The translations under genes were made by a program, and so were the position numbers. The notes under the pieces are model-generated. The model made no database searches and was not told the DNA's origin. It saw nothing but the letters and a program-made list of their open reading frames with translations. Shown here in pieces: positions 53,362-62,696 of a DNA stretch of 64,000 nucleotides. The stretch's first letter is position 1. Every line of letters starts with the position of its first letter. The stretch lies in assembly GCF_002900365.1 (NCBI RefSeq), contig NZ_CP025979.1:620001-684000 (forward strand), given 5' to 3'. The stretch is from Escherichia marmotae (GTDB lineage: Bacteria > Pseudomonadota > Gammaproteobacteria > Enterobacterales > Enterobacteriaceae).

Positions 53362-53616
53362 ATGATGGATCTCGAAAACATTCCTGACACGCAAACCGAA
53401 GCCGAAGAACTGGAAGAAGTGGTGATGGATCAATCGCGGATGGCCTTGAATGAAGCGCATCTGGTACAGACGAAGCTGATTGAAGGCGATCAGGGCGAAG
53501 GAAAGATGAAAGTTAGCCTGGTGCTGGTCCACGCGCAGGATCATTTAATGACTTCAATGCTCGCGCGTGAACTGATTAGTGAATTAATTGAGCTTCATGA
53601 AAAACTGAAAGCATAA
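53362..53616 (+). CDS. chbA: ChbA, PTS chitobiose EIIA with a 32-residue internal deletion
   Basis: The frame gives 84 residues instead of about 116. After MMDLENIPDTQTEAEELEEV the sequence jumps to VMDQSRMALNEAHLV, missing the part that in K-12 begins GLIINSGQARSLAYAALKQA and runs to AKAM. The phosphorylated His (family His89, here His57 in LVHAQDHLM) is kept, but the first helix of the trimeric helical bundle is lost. Both sides carry GTGATGG-type sequence, so slippage or recombination between short repeats could have removed exactly 96 nt in frame. It is probably a non-functional EIIA. Confidence 0.85.
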   Translation: MMDLENIPDTQTEAEELEEVVMDQSRMALNEAHLVQTKLIEGDQGEGKMKVSLVLVHAQDHLMTSMLARELISELIELHEKLKA

Positions 53617-53623
53617 GGAGTCA

Positions 53624-54466
53624 ATGATGCAGCCAGTGATTAACGCGCCGGAAATTGCCACTGCCCGTGAGCAGCAATTATTTAATGGCAAAAATTTCCA
53701 TGTGTTTATCTACAATAAAACCGAAAGTATTACTGGGTTGCATCAGCATGACTATTATGAATTTACCCTGGTTTTAACCGGTCGTTATTTCCAGGAGATT
53801 AATGGCAAGCGTGTGTTGCTGGAACGGGGCGATTTTGTTTTTATTCCGTTAGGATCACACCATCAAAGTTTTTATGAGTTTGGTGCCACGCGCATATTGA
53901 ACGTTGGGATCAGTAAACATTTTTTTGAACAGCATTATTTACCGTTGTTACCTTATTGCTTTGTTGCTTCACAGGTTTACCGCACTAATAATGCTTTTCT
54001 CACTTATGTGGAAACGGTAATTTCTTCATTGAATTTCAGTGAAACCGGGCTGGAAGAGTTTGTTGAGATAGTCACTTTTTATGTCATTAACCGTTTACGC
54101 CATTACCGCGAAGAACAGGTGATTGATGATGTGCCACAGTGGCTAAAAAATACGGTTGAAAAGATGCATGATAAAGTGCAGTTCAGTGAAAATGCGTTGG
54201 AAAACATGGTGACGTTATCGGCTAAATCGCAGGAGTATTTGACGCGTGCGACTCAGCGATACTATGGCAAAACGCCGATGCAGATTATTAATGAAATCCG
54301 CATTAACTTTGCCAAAAAACAACTGGAAATGACCAACTATTCTGTGACGGATATTGCATTTGAAGCTGGTTATAGTAGCCCAAGTCTGTTCATTAAAACG
54401 TTTAAGAAACTAACGTCTTTTACGCCAAATAGCTATCGTAAGAAATTGACTGAATTTAATCAGTAG
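53624..54466 (+). CDS. chbR: ChbR, AraC-family chitobiose operon regulator
   Basis: 280 residues. N-terminal cupin-like domain (FIYNKTESITGLHQHDYYEFTLVLTG) and C-terminal double helix-turn-helix (YSVTDIAFEAGYSSPSLFIKTFKKLTSFTPNSYRKK). Represses chb without chitobiose and activates it with the sugar, together with CRP, opposed by NagC. AAGGAGTCA precedes ATG at 53624, seven bases after the chbA stop. Intact. Confidence 0.95.
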   Translation: MMQPVINAPEIATAREQQLFNGKNFHVFIYNKTESITGLHQHDYYEFTLVLTGRYFQEINGKRVLLERGDFVFIPLGSHHQSFYEFGATRILNVGISKHFFEQHYLPLLPYCFVASQVYRTNNAFLTYVETVISSLNFSETGLEEFVEIVTFYVINRLRHYREEQVIDDVPQWLKNTVEKMHDKVQFSENALENMVTLSAKSQEYLTRATQRYYGKTPMQIINEIRINFAKKQLEMTNYSVTDIAFEAGYSSPSLFIKTFKKLTSFTPNSYRKKLTEFNQ

Positions 54467-54585
54467 CTGTTATCGCTGATCATTAAATTTACATGCGTGC
54501 CTTGTTTATCCTGGGGAAACCGGGATATTCCTGACACAGAGGCAGGCATGAAGAATATCAGTATTTCCTGATGAAGGGAGAAATT

Positions 54586-55938
54586 ATGAACCAGAAATTA
54601 AAAATCGTCACTATTGGTGGCGGGAGTAGTTATACCCCGGAGTTACTGGAAGGGTTTATTAAGCGTTATCACGAATTGCCGGTTACTGAATTATGGCTGG
54701 TGGATGTCGAAGGTGGTAAAGCGAAACTGGATATTATTTTTGAACTCTGCCAGCGCATGATTGATAACGCTGGCGTACCGATAAAGCTTTATAAAACGCT
54801 TGATCGTCGTGAGGCGCTGAAAGGGGCTGATTTTGTCACTACCCAACTGCGCGTAGGTCAATTACCGGCACGTGAACTGGATGAACGCATTCCGTTAAGT
54901 CATGGCTATCTTGGCCAGGAAACCAACGGTGCGGGAGGCCTGTTTAAAGGTCTGCGCACCATTCCGGTGATTTTCGATATTGTGAACGATGTTGAAGAAC
55001 TATGTCCGAATGCGTGGGTTATCAACTTTACTAACCCGGCGGGAATGGTCACTGAAGCGGTTTATCGTCACACTGGATTTAAACGCTTTATCGGCGTGTG
55101 TAATATTCCTGTGGGTATGAAAATGTTTATCAGCGATGTTTTAGCGTTGAATGAGAGCGATGATTTATCTATCGATCTGTTCGGCCTGAACCATATGGTG
55201 TTTATTAAGGATGTGCTGGTAAATGGCAAATCGCGCTTTGCCGAATTGCTCGACGGCGTGGCATCCGGGCAGTTAAAAGCGTCTGGCGTAAAAAACATTT
55301 TCGATCTGCCGTTTAGCGAAGGCTTAATTCGTTCGCTGAATCTGTTGCCATGTTCTTATCTGCTTTATTACTTCAAGCAAAAAGAGATGCTGGCGATTGA
55401 AATGGGTGAATACTACAAAGACGGTGCGCGTGCGCAGATAGTGCAGAAAGTCGAGAAACAACTCTTTGAGCTGTATAAAAACCCGGAGCTGAAAGTTAAA
55501 CCGAAAGAGCTGGAGCAGCGCGGTGGGGCTTATTACTCAGACGCGGCGTGCGAGGTGATTAACGCTATCTACAACGACAAGCAAACGGAACATTACATTA
55601 ATATCCCGCATCATGGGCATATTGATAATATTCCGCCTGACTGGGCGGTAGAAATGACCTGTACGCTGGGTCGCAATGGCGCGACGCCACATCCGCGAAT
55701 TACCCATTTTGATGACAAAGTCATGGGGCTGATCCACACCATTAAAGGCTTTGAAATTGCCGCCAGCAACGCAGCACTTAGCGGTGAATTTAACGATGTG
55801 TTACTGGCGCTAAACCTTAGCCCGTTGGTGCATTCCGATCATGACGCAGAGTTGCTGGCACGTGAGATGATTCTGGCGCACGAGAAGTGGCTACCAAACT
55901 TTGCTGACTGTATTGTAGATCTCAAAAAAGCACATTAA
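54586..55938 (+). CDS. chbF: Monoacetylchitobiose-6-phosphate hydrolase ChbF (GH4)
   Basis: 450 residues, glycoside hydrolase family 4, NAD- and Mn-dependent. NAD site IVTIGGGSSYTPELLEGF at the N-terminus; metal-site residues in FIGVCNIPVGMK and GLNHMVFIKDV. Cleaves phosphorylated sugars after ChbG deacetylation. ATG at 54586 (MNQKLKIV) follows AAGGGAGAAATT; five more in-frame codons upstream are not favoured. Intact. Confidence 0.96.
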   Translation: MNQKLKIVTIGGGSSYTPELLEGFIKRYHELPVTELWLVDVEGGKAKLDIIFELCQRMIDNAGVPIKLYKTLDRREALKGADFVTTQLRVGQLPARELDERIPLSHGYLGQETNGAGGLFKGLRTIPVIFDIVNDVEELCPNAWVINFTNPAGMVTEAVYRHTGFKRFIGVCNIPVGMKMFISDVLALNESDDLSIDLFGLNHMVFIKDVLVNGKSRFAELLDGVASGQLKASGVKNIFDLPFSEGLIRSLNLLPCSYLLYYFKQKEMLAIEMGEYYKDGARAQIVQKVEKQLFELYKNPELKVKPKELEQRGGAYYSDAACEVINAIYNDKQTEHYINIPHHGHIDNIPPDWAVEMTCTLGRNGATPHPRITHFDDKVMGLIHTIKGFEIAASNAALSGEFNDVLLALNLSPLVHSDHDAELLAREMILAHEKWLPNFADCIVDLKKAH

Positions 55939-55950
55939 CCGGGGCTGATT

Positions 55951-56709
55951 ATGGAACGCTTACTGATTGTTAATGCAGACGATTTTGGCTTAAGTAAAGG
56001 TCAGAACTACGGCATTATCGAGGCCTGTCGCAACGGGATTGTCACGTCGACGACGGCGCTGGTAAATGGTGAAGCCATCGACCATGCGGTGCAGTTGAGT
56101 CGTGATGAGCCGAGCCTGGCCGTCGGGATGCATTTTGTCCTCACCTTGGGCAAGCCGCTAACTGCAATGCCCGGTTTAACCCGCGAAGGCGTGTTGGGGA
56201 AATGGATCTGGCAACTGGCAAAAGAAGATGCTTTACCACTGGAGGAAATTGCTCAGGAACTTGCCAGCCAGTATCTGCGTTTCATTGAGCTGTTTGGGCG
56301 CAAACCTACCCATCTTGATAGTCATCATCATGTGCATATGTTCCCGCAGATTTTCCCGATTGTGGCCAGGTTTGCCGCTGAAGAGGGGATTGCGTTGCGC
56401 ATCGATCGTCAGCCAGTATTTAACGATAGTGATTTACCGGCTAAATTGCGCAGTTCGCAGGGCTTCAGTAGCGCATTCTATGGTGAAGAGATCAGCGAGT
56501 CCCTGTTCCTGCAAGCGGTGGATGATTCCAGTCATCGCGGTGAGCGCTCGCTGGAAGTGATGTGCCATCCGGCGTTTATTGATAATACGATTCGCCAGAG
56601 TGCTTACTGTTTTCCACGGTTAACGGAGCTGGAAGTGTTGACATCAGCATCGTTGAAGTATGCCATTGCCGAGCGAGGTTATCGGTTGGGTAGTTATCTT
56701 GATGTGTAG
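55951..56709 (+). CDS. chbG: ChbG, chitooligosaccharide deacetylase (YdjC-like)
   Basis: 252 residues, YdjC family deacetylase. Metal ligands appear in NADDFGLSKGQN (Asp pair) and DSHHHVHMFPQ (His). It removes one acetyl from chitobiose-6-phosphate, needed both to induce ChbR and to let ChbF act. ATG at 55951, 12 bases after chbF, last gene of the operon. Intact. Confidence 0.95.
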   Translation: MERLLIVNADDFGLSKGQNYGIIEACRNGIVTSTTALVNGEAIDHAVQLSRDEPSLAVGMHFVLTLGKPLTAMPGLTREGVLGKWIWQLAKEDALPLEEIAQELASQYLRFIELFGRKPTHLDSHHHVHMFPQIFPIVARFAAEEGIALRIDRQPVFNDSDLPAKLRSSQGFSSAFYGEEISESLFLQAVDDSSHRGERSLEVMCHPAFIDNTIRQSAYCFPRLTELEVLTSASLKYAIAERGYRLGSYLDV

Positions 56710-56721
56710 GTAATGTTGTTT

Positions 56722-56823
56722 TGCCGGATGTAGCGTAAATACCTTATCCGGCCAGCAAAGTGTCGCAATTTCAATATATTATGAATTATTACGCTAGACC
56801 TGATAAGCGCAGTGCATCAGGCA
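56722..56823. repeat. REP/BIME after chbG
   Basis: GCCGGATGTAGCG...CCTTATCCGGCC (56722-56752) and ACCTGATAAGCGC...GCATCAGGCA (56798-56823) are two REP-like units between convergent chbG and katE. Confidence 0.7.
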
Positions 56824-56824
56824 A

Positions 56825-56846
56825 AGGCGGCGCAACTGCGCCGCCT
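56825..56846 (-). terminator. katE terminator-like hairpin
   Basis: AGGCGGCGCA/TGCGCCGCCT, ten pairs with a 2-base loop centre, five bases past the katE stop, then a short T run on the minus strand. Confidence 0.55.
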
Positions 56847-56850
56847 ATAT

Positions 56851-59112
56851 TCAGGCAGGGATTTTGTCAATCTTAGGGATACGTGACCAGACGCGGTGCG
56901 CCGCTATCAGAGTCAGTAACTCATTCATAAAATTGCCGTCAGCTCTGTCGGCTTCAACAATCCCTTCTTCACCCTGGTCATCGACCTTGATTGTTGCCTT
57001 GAACTTGCGTGCATCTCCCGTCAGGGCTATCGGTTTAAGGTGTTTATAGGCTTCCATCAGGTAGTAGTTTGCGTCGCCGTTGTCTGCGATATCCGCGATA
57101 TTGCCGCATGGGACAATAACCGCATCAACCGTCAGTGAGGGGGCTCCAGCAAAGGTAGCGGCTATTGGCAATACTGTACCGTCATCTGCTGTCACTTCTC
57201 CCATCCGTGAATAAAGCAGTTTGGCATGAACGCCTTTAGCTTTCAGCGCCTTGAGCATTTCCAGAAGGTCTGCCGATCTCACCTCATCATTAAGCAAAAT
57301 CGCGACCACACGGCCTTTCACATCCCCATCCGGAATGGCATACAGACTTAACGCAGGATCTTTTTTCAGCCCGTTCACGTCCGGTGGTGGCGTAATGTTC
57401 AGTTGGTCGTCTGTCAGTGCGATACCGAGATTTTTTGCTACCGCTTGCGCCAGGTTGAGATCGATATGCGCTAGCTGGTCAACAACGCGCTCACGAATAT
57501 ATGGGCGTACAACTTTACTCAACTCAAAGCTGAAAGCATCGATAATATGGCGCTGTTCGAATGGTGTCTGGCTTAACCAGAACAGGCGCGGATGGGAATA
57601 ATATTCGCCAAACGATGGGCTACGCTCGCGCACCTTATTGCCTTCTACGCGCTCCTGATAGGATTCAAAACCTCCGCGTTTCGGCCCCGGCGGTGTTTCT
57701 CGCGGCCAGTTATCGTTGATCGAATTCGGTTCGTAGTTTGCTGGGTTAGTGTCGATTCCCATCCGATGCATGCCGTCACGCTGGTAATTGTGGTACGGGC
57801 AGGTTGGGCGGTTAATTGGAATTTCATGGAAATTCGGCCCGCCAAGACGGCTGATTTGTGTGTCGGTGTAGGAGAACAAACGCCCCTGCAACAGCGGATC
57901 GTTGGTGAAATCCAGACCGGGGACAATGTGTCCAGGATGGAAAGCCACTTGTTCATTTTCGGCAAAAAAGTTATCCGGGTTACGATTGAGCACCATTTTA
58001 CCGATGCGCTGAACGGGGACTAACTCTTCCGGGATAAGTTTTGTTGGGTCAAGCAGGTCGAAGTCGAATTTGAATTCATCCTCTTCCGCAATCAACTGGA
58101 AGCCAAGTTCATATTCCGGGAAGTCGCCCGCTTCAATCGCTTCCCACAGTTCGCGACGGTGGAAGTCCGGGTCTCGCCCCGTCAGTTTCTGCGCCTCATC
58201 CCATACCAGCGAGGCTTTACCTGCCAGTGGTTTCCAGTGGAAACGCACAAAGGTTGCTTTACCTTCGGCGTTAATCAGGCGGAAGGTGTGAATGCCGAAG
58301 CCTTCCATTGTGCGATAACTGCGGGGGAGCCCACGGTCTGACATCGCCCACATTACGTTATGCAGGGTTTCAGGTTGCAGGGAAACATAATCCCAGAAAG
58401 TGTCGTGGGCGCTGCCTCCCTGTGGGATCGCCCAGTGCGGCTCCGGTTTTACCGCATGAACAAAATCGGGGAATTTGTGTGCATCCTGAATAAAGAAGAT
58501 CGGCGTGTTGTTGCCAACGAGATCAAAAATACCTTCTTCGGTATAGAACTTGGTGGCGAAACCACGGATATCACGCACGGTATCTGCCGAGCCAGCGCCT
58601 CCCTGAACGGTAGAGAAGCGCACAAATACCGGAGTGATTTTGTTCGGATCAGACAGAAAATCGGCTTTGGTGATGTCGCTCAAGTTTTTATACGGCTGGA
58701 AATAGCCGTGAGCAGCAGAACCGCGTGCGTGAACAATACGCTCCGGGATGCGTTCGTGGTCAAAGTGAGTGATTTTCTCACGCAGAATAAAATCTTCCAG
58801 CAGCGTAGGCCCACGGCTACCGGCACGCAGGGAGTTTTGATCGTCGGCTATGCGTACGCCCTGATTGGTGGTCAGTGCATAATTCTCGCTGCCTTTACGC
58901 ACATCTTCCAGGGAATTTATTTTTTCATTACGCGTATCCGGCGCTTTCAGGCTACCTGGCGCAGTAGGTTGCGCACCAGGCGGGGTCGGTTCAGCCGCTG
59001 GACGATGAGAGCCGTCCTCAGGTGCCAGTGAGTCCATTCCGGGTTTCGCTTCGCTCGAATCGTGCAGGGGGGACTGGTGCTGATGTGGGTTCTTTTCTTT
59101 ATGTTGCGACAT
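56851..59112 (-). CDS. katE: Catalase HPII
   Basis: 753 residues, the large-subunit monofunctional catalase. The catalytic His lies in HERIPERIVHARGSAAHG; the heme Tyr is in LFSYTDTQISRLGGPNF (about 415). A C-terminal flavodoxin-like (class I GATase) domain runs from about residue 600 to the end. The N-terminal 75 residues are Pro/His/Gln-rich, as in HPII. ATG at 59112. Known to be strictly sigma-S dependent in stationary phase. Confidence 0.97.
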   Translation of the reverse strand: MSQHKEKNPHQHQSPLHDSSEAKPGMDSLAPEDGSHRPAAEPTPPGAQPTAPGSLKAPDTRNEKINSLEDVRKGSENYALTTNQGVRIADDQNSLRAGSRGPTLLEDFILREKITHFDHERIPERIVHARGSAAHGYFQPYKNLSDITKADFLSDPNKITPVFVRFSTVQGGAGSADTVRDIRGFATKFYTEEGIFDLVGNNTPIFFIQDAHKFPDFVHAVKPEPHWAIPQGGSAHDTFWDYVSLQPETLHNVMWAMSDRGLPRSYRTMEGFGIHTFRLINAEGKATFVRFHWKPLAGKASLVWDEAQKLTGRDPDFHRRELWEAIEAGDFPEYELGFQLIAEEDEFKFDFDLLDPTKLIPEELVPVQRIGKMVLNRNPDNFFAENEQVAFHPGHIVPGLDFTNDPLLQGRLFSYTDTQISRLGGPNFHEIPINRPTCPYHNYQRDGMHRMGIDTNPANYEPNSINDNWPRETPPGPKRGGFESYQERVEGNKVRERSPSFGEYYSHPRLFWLSQTPFEQRHIIDAFSFELSKVVRPYIRERVVDQLAHIDLNLAQAVAKNLGIALTDDQLNITPPPDVNGLKKDPALSLYAIPDGDVKGRVVAILLNDEVRSADLLEMLKALKAKGVHAKLLYSRMGEVTADDGTVLPIAATFAGAPSLTVDAVIVPCGNIADIADNGDANYYLMEAYKHLKPIALTGDARKFKATIKVDDQGEEGIVEADRADGNFMNELLTLIAAHRVWSRIPKIDKIPA

Positions 59113-59315
59113 TGAACTCGTCTCCTTATTTCATTGCTGAAAGGGCCGCTGTTTTGGTCAAAAAACCTTCTAACTATAGACCACCAGGGGGATCTCGCTC
59201 TGGAAGTGGTGCCAGAGAAGGTTTTTGGGAATGTACGCAAAGCAGGACGGACGGGGGCTAAATCGGCTAAACTACAGTTTTTCTGATTTTTAATATGCGT
59301 TTAGTGAAGCCAGTA

Positions 59316-59558
59316 ATGAAGAAACCGCTACGTCAGCAAAACCGCCCGATTATTAGCTATGTTCCGCGCACAGAACCCGCGCCGCCAGAACATGCGGTTA
59401 AAATGGATTCGTTTCGTGATGTCTGGATACTGCGCGGCAAGTATGTGGCGTTTGTCCTGGTGGGGGAATCATTCCTGCGCTCACCGGCGTTTAGCGTACC
59501 GGAGTCGGCCCAGCGTTGGGCAAATCAGGTGCGGCAAGAAAATGAGATCGAAGAATAA
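59316..59558 (+). CDS. cedA: CedA, cell-division activator
   Basis: 80 residues from MKKPLRQQNRPII (an in-frame ATG 21 bases upstream would give 87). Small DNA- and RNA-polymerase-binding protein with a beta-rich core, RDVWILRGKYVAFVLVGESFLRSPAFSVPES. In E. coli it suppresses inhibition of division caused by over-replication in dnaAcos. No convincing RBS is visible for either start. K-12 ydjO, which would follow, is absent. Confidence 0.9.
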   Translation: MKKPLRQQNRPIISYVPRTEPAPPEHAVKMDSFRDVWILRGKYVAFVLVGESFLRSPAFSVPESAQRWANQVRQENEIEE

Positions 59559-59563
59559 ATAAA

Positions 59564-59583
59564 CGCCTGTCGGATGACAGGCG
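59564..59583. terminator. Hairpin between cedA and tcyP
   Basis: CGCCTGTC-GGAT-GACAGGCG. On the plus strand a CTTTGCG tail follows; on the minus strand a TTTATTTATT tail follows. It probably terminates tcyP and cedA from both sides. Confidence 0.8.
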
Positions 59584-59603
59584 CTTTGCGTTATAAACCA
59601 GGA

Positions 59604-60995
59604 TTAACGGTGTGCCAGCTCGGCGTCGTCTTCGCTGTCCAGAATGGACTTATCGGTTTGCTTCAGCCACTGGCTGGTCAGCGTACCTGCGGTCATTGAG
59701 CCGCTAACGTTCAATGCAGTTCGGCCCATATCGATAAGCGGTTCAACGGAGATTAGCAGAGCCACCAGCGTTACCGGTAAGCCCATTGCTGGCAGAACAA
59801 TCAACGCGGCGAATGTCGCACCACCACCAACACCTGCAACACCGGCTGAACTCACCGTGACGATACCGACGAGTGTCGCAATCCACACTGGATCCAGTGG
59901 GTTAATGCCAACTGTAGGCGCAACCATCACCGCCAGCATTGCCGGATACAAACCAGCACAGCCGTTCTGACCAATGGTCGCACCGAAAGAAGCGGCGAAA
60001 CTGGCAATGGATTCAGGAACACCCAGACGACGCGTTTGCGCTTCTACGTTCAGCGGAATAGACGCGGCGCTGGAGCGACTGGTGAAGGCAAACGTCAGTA
60101 CTGGCCATACTTTACGGAAGTATTTCAGCGGGCTTACGCCGTTAATACCCAGCAGAATGCCATGTACCGCAAACATAATGATAAGACCCAGGTAGGACGC
60201 GACAACGAAGCTACCCAGCTTAATGATGTCTTGCAGATTGGAACCGGCAACGACTTTGGTCATCAGCGCAAGCACGCCGTAAGGGGTCAATTGCATGACC
60301 AGGCGAACCAGTTTCATCACCCAGCTTTGCAGCGTGTCGATAGCGGTTAAGACGCGTTCACCTTTCGGCGCATCATCTTTCAGCAGTTTTAGCGCGGCGA
60401 CACCAAGGAAGGCGGCAAAAATTACCACGCTGATAATTGACGTCGGATTGGCACCAGTCAAATCGGCAAACGGGTTTTTCGGGATAAAGGACAGAATGAG
60501 TTGCGGAACACTTAAGTCTGCAACTTTACCAACATAGTTGCTTTCGATAGCGTTCAGACGCGCCGTCTCTGCGCCACCCTGAACCAGACCTTCAGCAGTC
60601 AGACCAAACAGGTTGGTCACCAGCACACCGACCAGCGCCGCAATCAGCGTGGTAAACAGCAGCGTACCGATGGTCAGAAAACTGATTTTGCCTAACTGAG
60701 ATGCGTTATGCAGGCGAGCAACCGCGCTCAGAATAGAGGCGAATACTAACGGCATGACGATCATTTGCAGTAGCTGAACATAGCCGTTACCGACAATGTT
60801 AAACCACTGTACAGAATCTTTAAGTACCTGGCTGTCAGAACCATAAATGGTGTGCAGAGCAAGGCCAAAGACCACGCCCATCACCAGACCCACCAGCACT
60901 TTTTTTGCCAGACTCCACTGTTTGTGGCGAGTCTGGGCCAACGCAAACAGCAGCACAACGAACACCACGATGTTCGCAATTAATGGAAAGTTCAT
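59604..60995 (-). CDS. tcyP: TcyP, L-cystine/sulfur-amino-acid symporter
   Basis: 463 residues of the dicarboxylate/amino acid:cation symporter (DAACS) family with about eight transmembrane helices and the re-entrant loop FTSRSSAASIPLNVEAQT. It takes up L-cystine (high affinity). ATG at 60995 (MNFPLIANIVVFVV) follows GGAGAACGGGG. Regulated by CysB in E. coli. Neighbours are cedA (convergent) and ydjM (upstream, same direction). Confidence 0.96.
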   Translation of the reverse strand: MNFPLIANIVVFVVLLFALAQTRHKQWSLAKKVLVGLVMGVVFGLALHTIYGSDSQVLKDSVQWFNIVGNGYVQLLQMIVMPLVFASILSAVARLHNASQLGKISFLTIGTLLFTTLIAALVGVLVTNLFGLTAEGLVQGGAETARLNAIESNYVGKVADLSVPQLILSFIPKNPFADLTGANPTSIISVVIFAAFLGVAALKLLKDDAPKGERVLTAIDTLQSWVMKLVRLVMQLTPYGVLALMTKVVAGSNLQDIIKLGSFVVASYLGLIIMFAVHGILLGINGVSPLKYFRKVWPVLTFAFTSRSSAASIPLNVEAQTRRLGVPESIASFAASFGATIGQNGCAGLYPAMLAVMVAPTVGINPLDPVWIATLVGIVTVSSAGVAGVGGGATFAALIVLPAMGLPVTLVALLISVEPLIDMGRTALNVSGSMTAGTLTSQWLKQTDKSILDSEDDAELAHR

Positions 60996-61127
60996 CCCCG
61001 TTCTCCTGATCTTATTATTTCTATCACTGTGTAACAGTCATAGTGTTGTCGCAAGATTAACAGAACTGTGAGCTGGCTCTTATATTCAAATGGAATTGCT
61101 TATTCCAGAAAGACGGTTTTTGCCGCT

Positions 61128-61718
61128 TTAATATTCAACCTGATGCTTAATAAGGCGATGAAACTGGATCTGCAAGGTATTGATCATTTCCGATGACCAA
61201 CGCACGGCACTGTTTTCGGGCAATGAATGGGGCATCCACACCGACCAGACAAATAATGCCATGCAGAGAAAACGTTCCAGTTGATTGCCTTTTTGTGGCA
61301 CCAGAATTGGCAGGCGGAAGCGCCAGCGACATGGCCAGAGGAGGGGAACGCCAGCCGGTGTCAGCATATCGGCAAGGATATGGCTCAAATAACCCAGCAC
61401 CATACCTTGCAAAGCATCAGCCGGAATAAACCAGCTTTCCGGAACTTTAAGATAAAAGGTCGCCAGCAACGCAAAGACCGCCAGCAGACTGTGGGTAAAT
61501 CCACGGTGTCCAAATGCCCGGGCAATGGGTTTTGATATCCACTTTAATCGCTGCCCAAGAAACGATTTTGGGTGGTCGATGTCCGGTAACAGACACGTTA
61601 AGATTGCGGAAGGGACAATATGCCACCAGTCACCCTGTGCCAGCACGGGCGTTAGTTCGGCATTTTTGGCAAATACCGCGCAAGCAATAGAAAAAAGAAG
61701 GTGACCTTCCGCCGTCAT
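61128..61718 (-). CDS. ydjM: YdjM, SOS-induced inner-membrane protein
   Basis: 196 residues of the metal-dependent hydrolase / LexA-binding inner-membrane YdjM-like (DUF457) family. HRGFTHSLLAVFALLA (HxxxTHS metal motif), DIDHPKSFLGQRLKW and LSHILADMLTPAGVPLLW lie in order across about four hydrophobic helices. Start MTAEGHLLF at 61718; four codons upstream are open without benefit. A LexA box covers the promoter, as expected for a LexA target. Confidence 0.95.
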   Translation of the reverse strand: MTAEGHLLFSIACAVFAKNAELTPVLAQGDWWHIVPSAILTCLLPDIDHPKSFLGQRLKWISKPIARAFGHRGFTHSLLAVFALLATFYLKVPESWFIPADALQGMVLGYLSHILADMLTPAGVPLLWPCRWRFRLPILVPQKGNQLERFLCMALFVWSVWMPHSLPENSAVRWSSEMINTLQIQFHRLIKHQVEY

Positions 61719-61734
61719 GATAAAACTCACTAAA

Positions 61735-61750
61735 CTGTCGATACGTACAG
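61735..61750. promoter_or_regulatory. LexA box of ydjM
   Basis: CTGT-CGATACGT-ACAG is a perfect CTGT-N8-ACAG operator, 17-32 bases before the ydjM ATG. A TATACT -10-like hexamer overlaps its distal end on the minus strand. Confidence 0.9.
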
Positions 61751-61840
61751 TATAGGATTTTTATACAGTGTGCGGAAGTGGTGACGGTGTAACTCTTTAT
61801 CACAAAATGATGATAAATCCGCCAGTTGAATAAAAATTCA

Positions 61841-61873
61841 GATAAAAAACCAGGGGCAGTGATGACACTGCCC
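61841..61873 (-). terminator. hxpB terminator
   Basis: GGGCAGTG-ATGA-CACTGCCC stem with AAAAAAC on one side, giving a T-rich tail (GGTTTTTTATC) on the minus strand just past the hxpB stop. Confidence 0.88.
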
Positions 61874-61881
61874 GATTTTTA

Positions 61882-62550
61882 TTAGCCGAGGAGGTCTTCC
61901 GCGGTGAGTTCGGTGAGAGATGAAAGCTTCACGTTTGCCAACACAAAACGTGGATCATTTTGCGCTTCTGGCGCAGGAACGACGATGGAACGCATACGGG
62001 CTGCTTTAGAGGCGATCATACCGTTTACAGAATCTTCCAGCGCCACGCAGGCCAGCGGATCAATACCCAGCTTTGCTGCGCAGTCGAGATACACTTGCGG
62101 GTGCGGTTTGCTGTAAGGCAGTTTTTCTGCGGAGGCGAGGGCATCGAAACTGTCACGTAAGTCAAACATGGTCAGCACTTTTTCCAGCATATGTAACGGC
62201 GACGCAGAGGCCAGGCCAACCAATAAACCGTGTTCTTTGCACAGCGCAACGGCCTCACGCACACCAGGCAGTAATGGCCGAGTCTCTTCAACCAGTGAAA
62301 TGGCACGAGCAATAACCCGTTCTACCACTTCCTGACGACCCGGCCCACGCCACGGTTGTCGGGCGTACCACAGATCAACCACCATATCGATGCGTAAACC
62401 TAAGGTGTCCGGTAGCTCGTTACGACGGGAGATGTCCACCCCCAGGCTTGCCATCACATCCAGTTCGGCTCGATCCCATAAAGGTTCAGAGTCGATAAGT
62501 AATCCATCCATATCGAAAATTGCAGCAAGAATCTGTCGCGGGGTTGACAT
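61882..62550 (-). CDS. hxpB: HxpB, HAD-type hexitol/sugar phosphatase
   Basis: 222 residues, beta-PGM-like HAD phosphatase. Nucleophile and acid D13/D15 in AIFDMDGLLIDSEP; SASPLHML and the final EDSVNGMIASKAARM give motifs II and IV. It dephosphorylates 2-deoxyglucose-6-phosphate and related sugars. ATG at 62550 follows AGGAGAGGTTGTA. Divergent from yniB. Confidence 0.95.
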   Translation of the reverse strand: MSTPRQILAAIFDMDGLLIDSEPLWDRAELDVMASLGVDISRRNELPDTLGLRIDMVVDLWYARQPWRGPGRQEVVERVIARAISLVEETRPLLPGVREAVALCKEHGLLVGLASASPLHMLEKVLTMFDLRDSFDALASAEKLPYSKPHPQVYLDCAAKLGIDPLACVALEDSVNGMIASKAARMRSIVVPAPEAQNDPRFVLANVKLSSLTELTAEDLLG

Positions 62551-62696
62551 TACAACCTCTCCTTTAGAGCATTAAGTGTAAGGTATTAAGCAGTGCTTAT
62601 GATTAAGCGCCTATCATATCGCCTTTAAAGAATGGGCGAAAACAGATATCTACAGGTAAACTAAGTGAATCGACGCGTCTTAATCAAGGAGAACTC

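Noticed and set aside
59295..59558. 87-residue cedA start
   Set aside because: The seven extra residues lack a RBS; the 80-residue start at 59316 is the form I recall, though neither has a good RBS.
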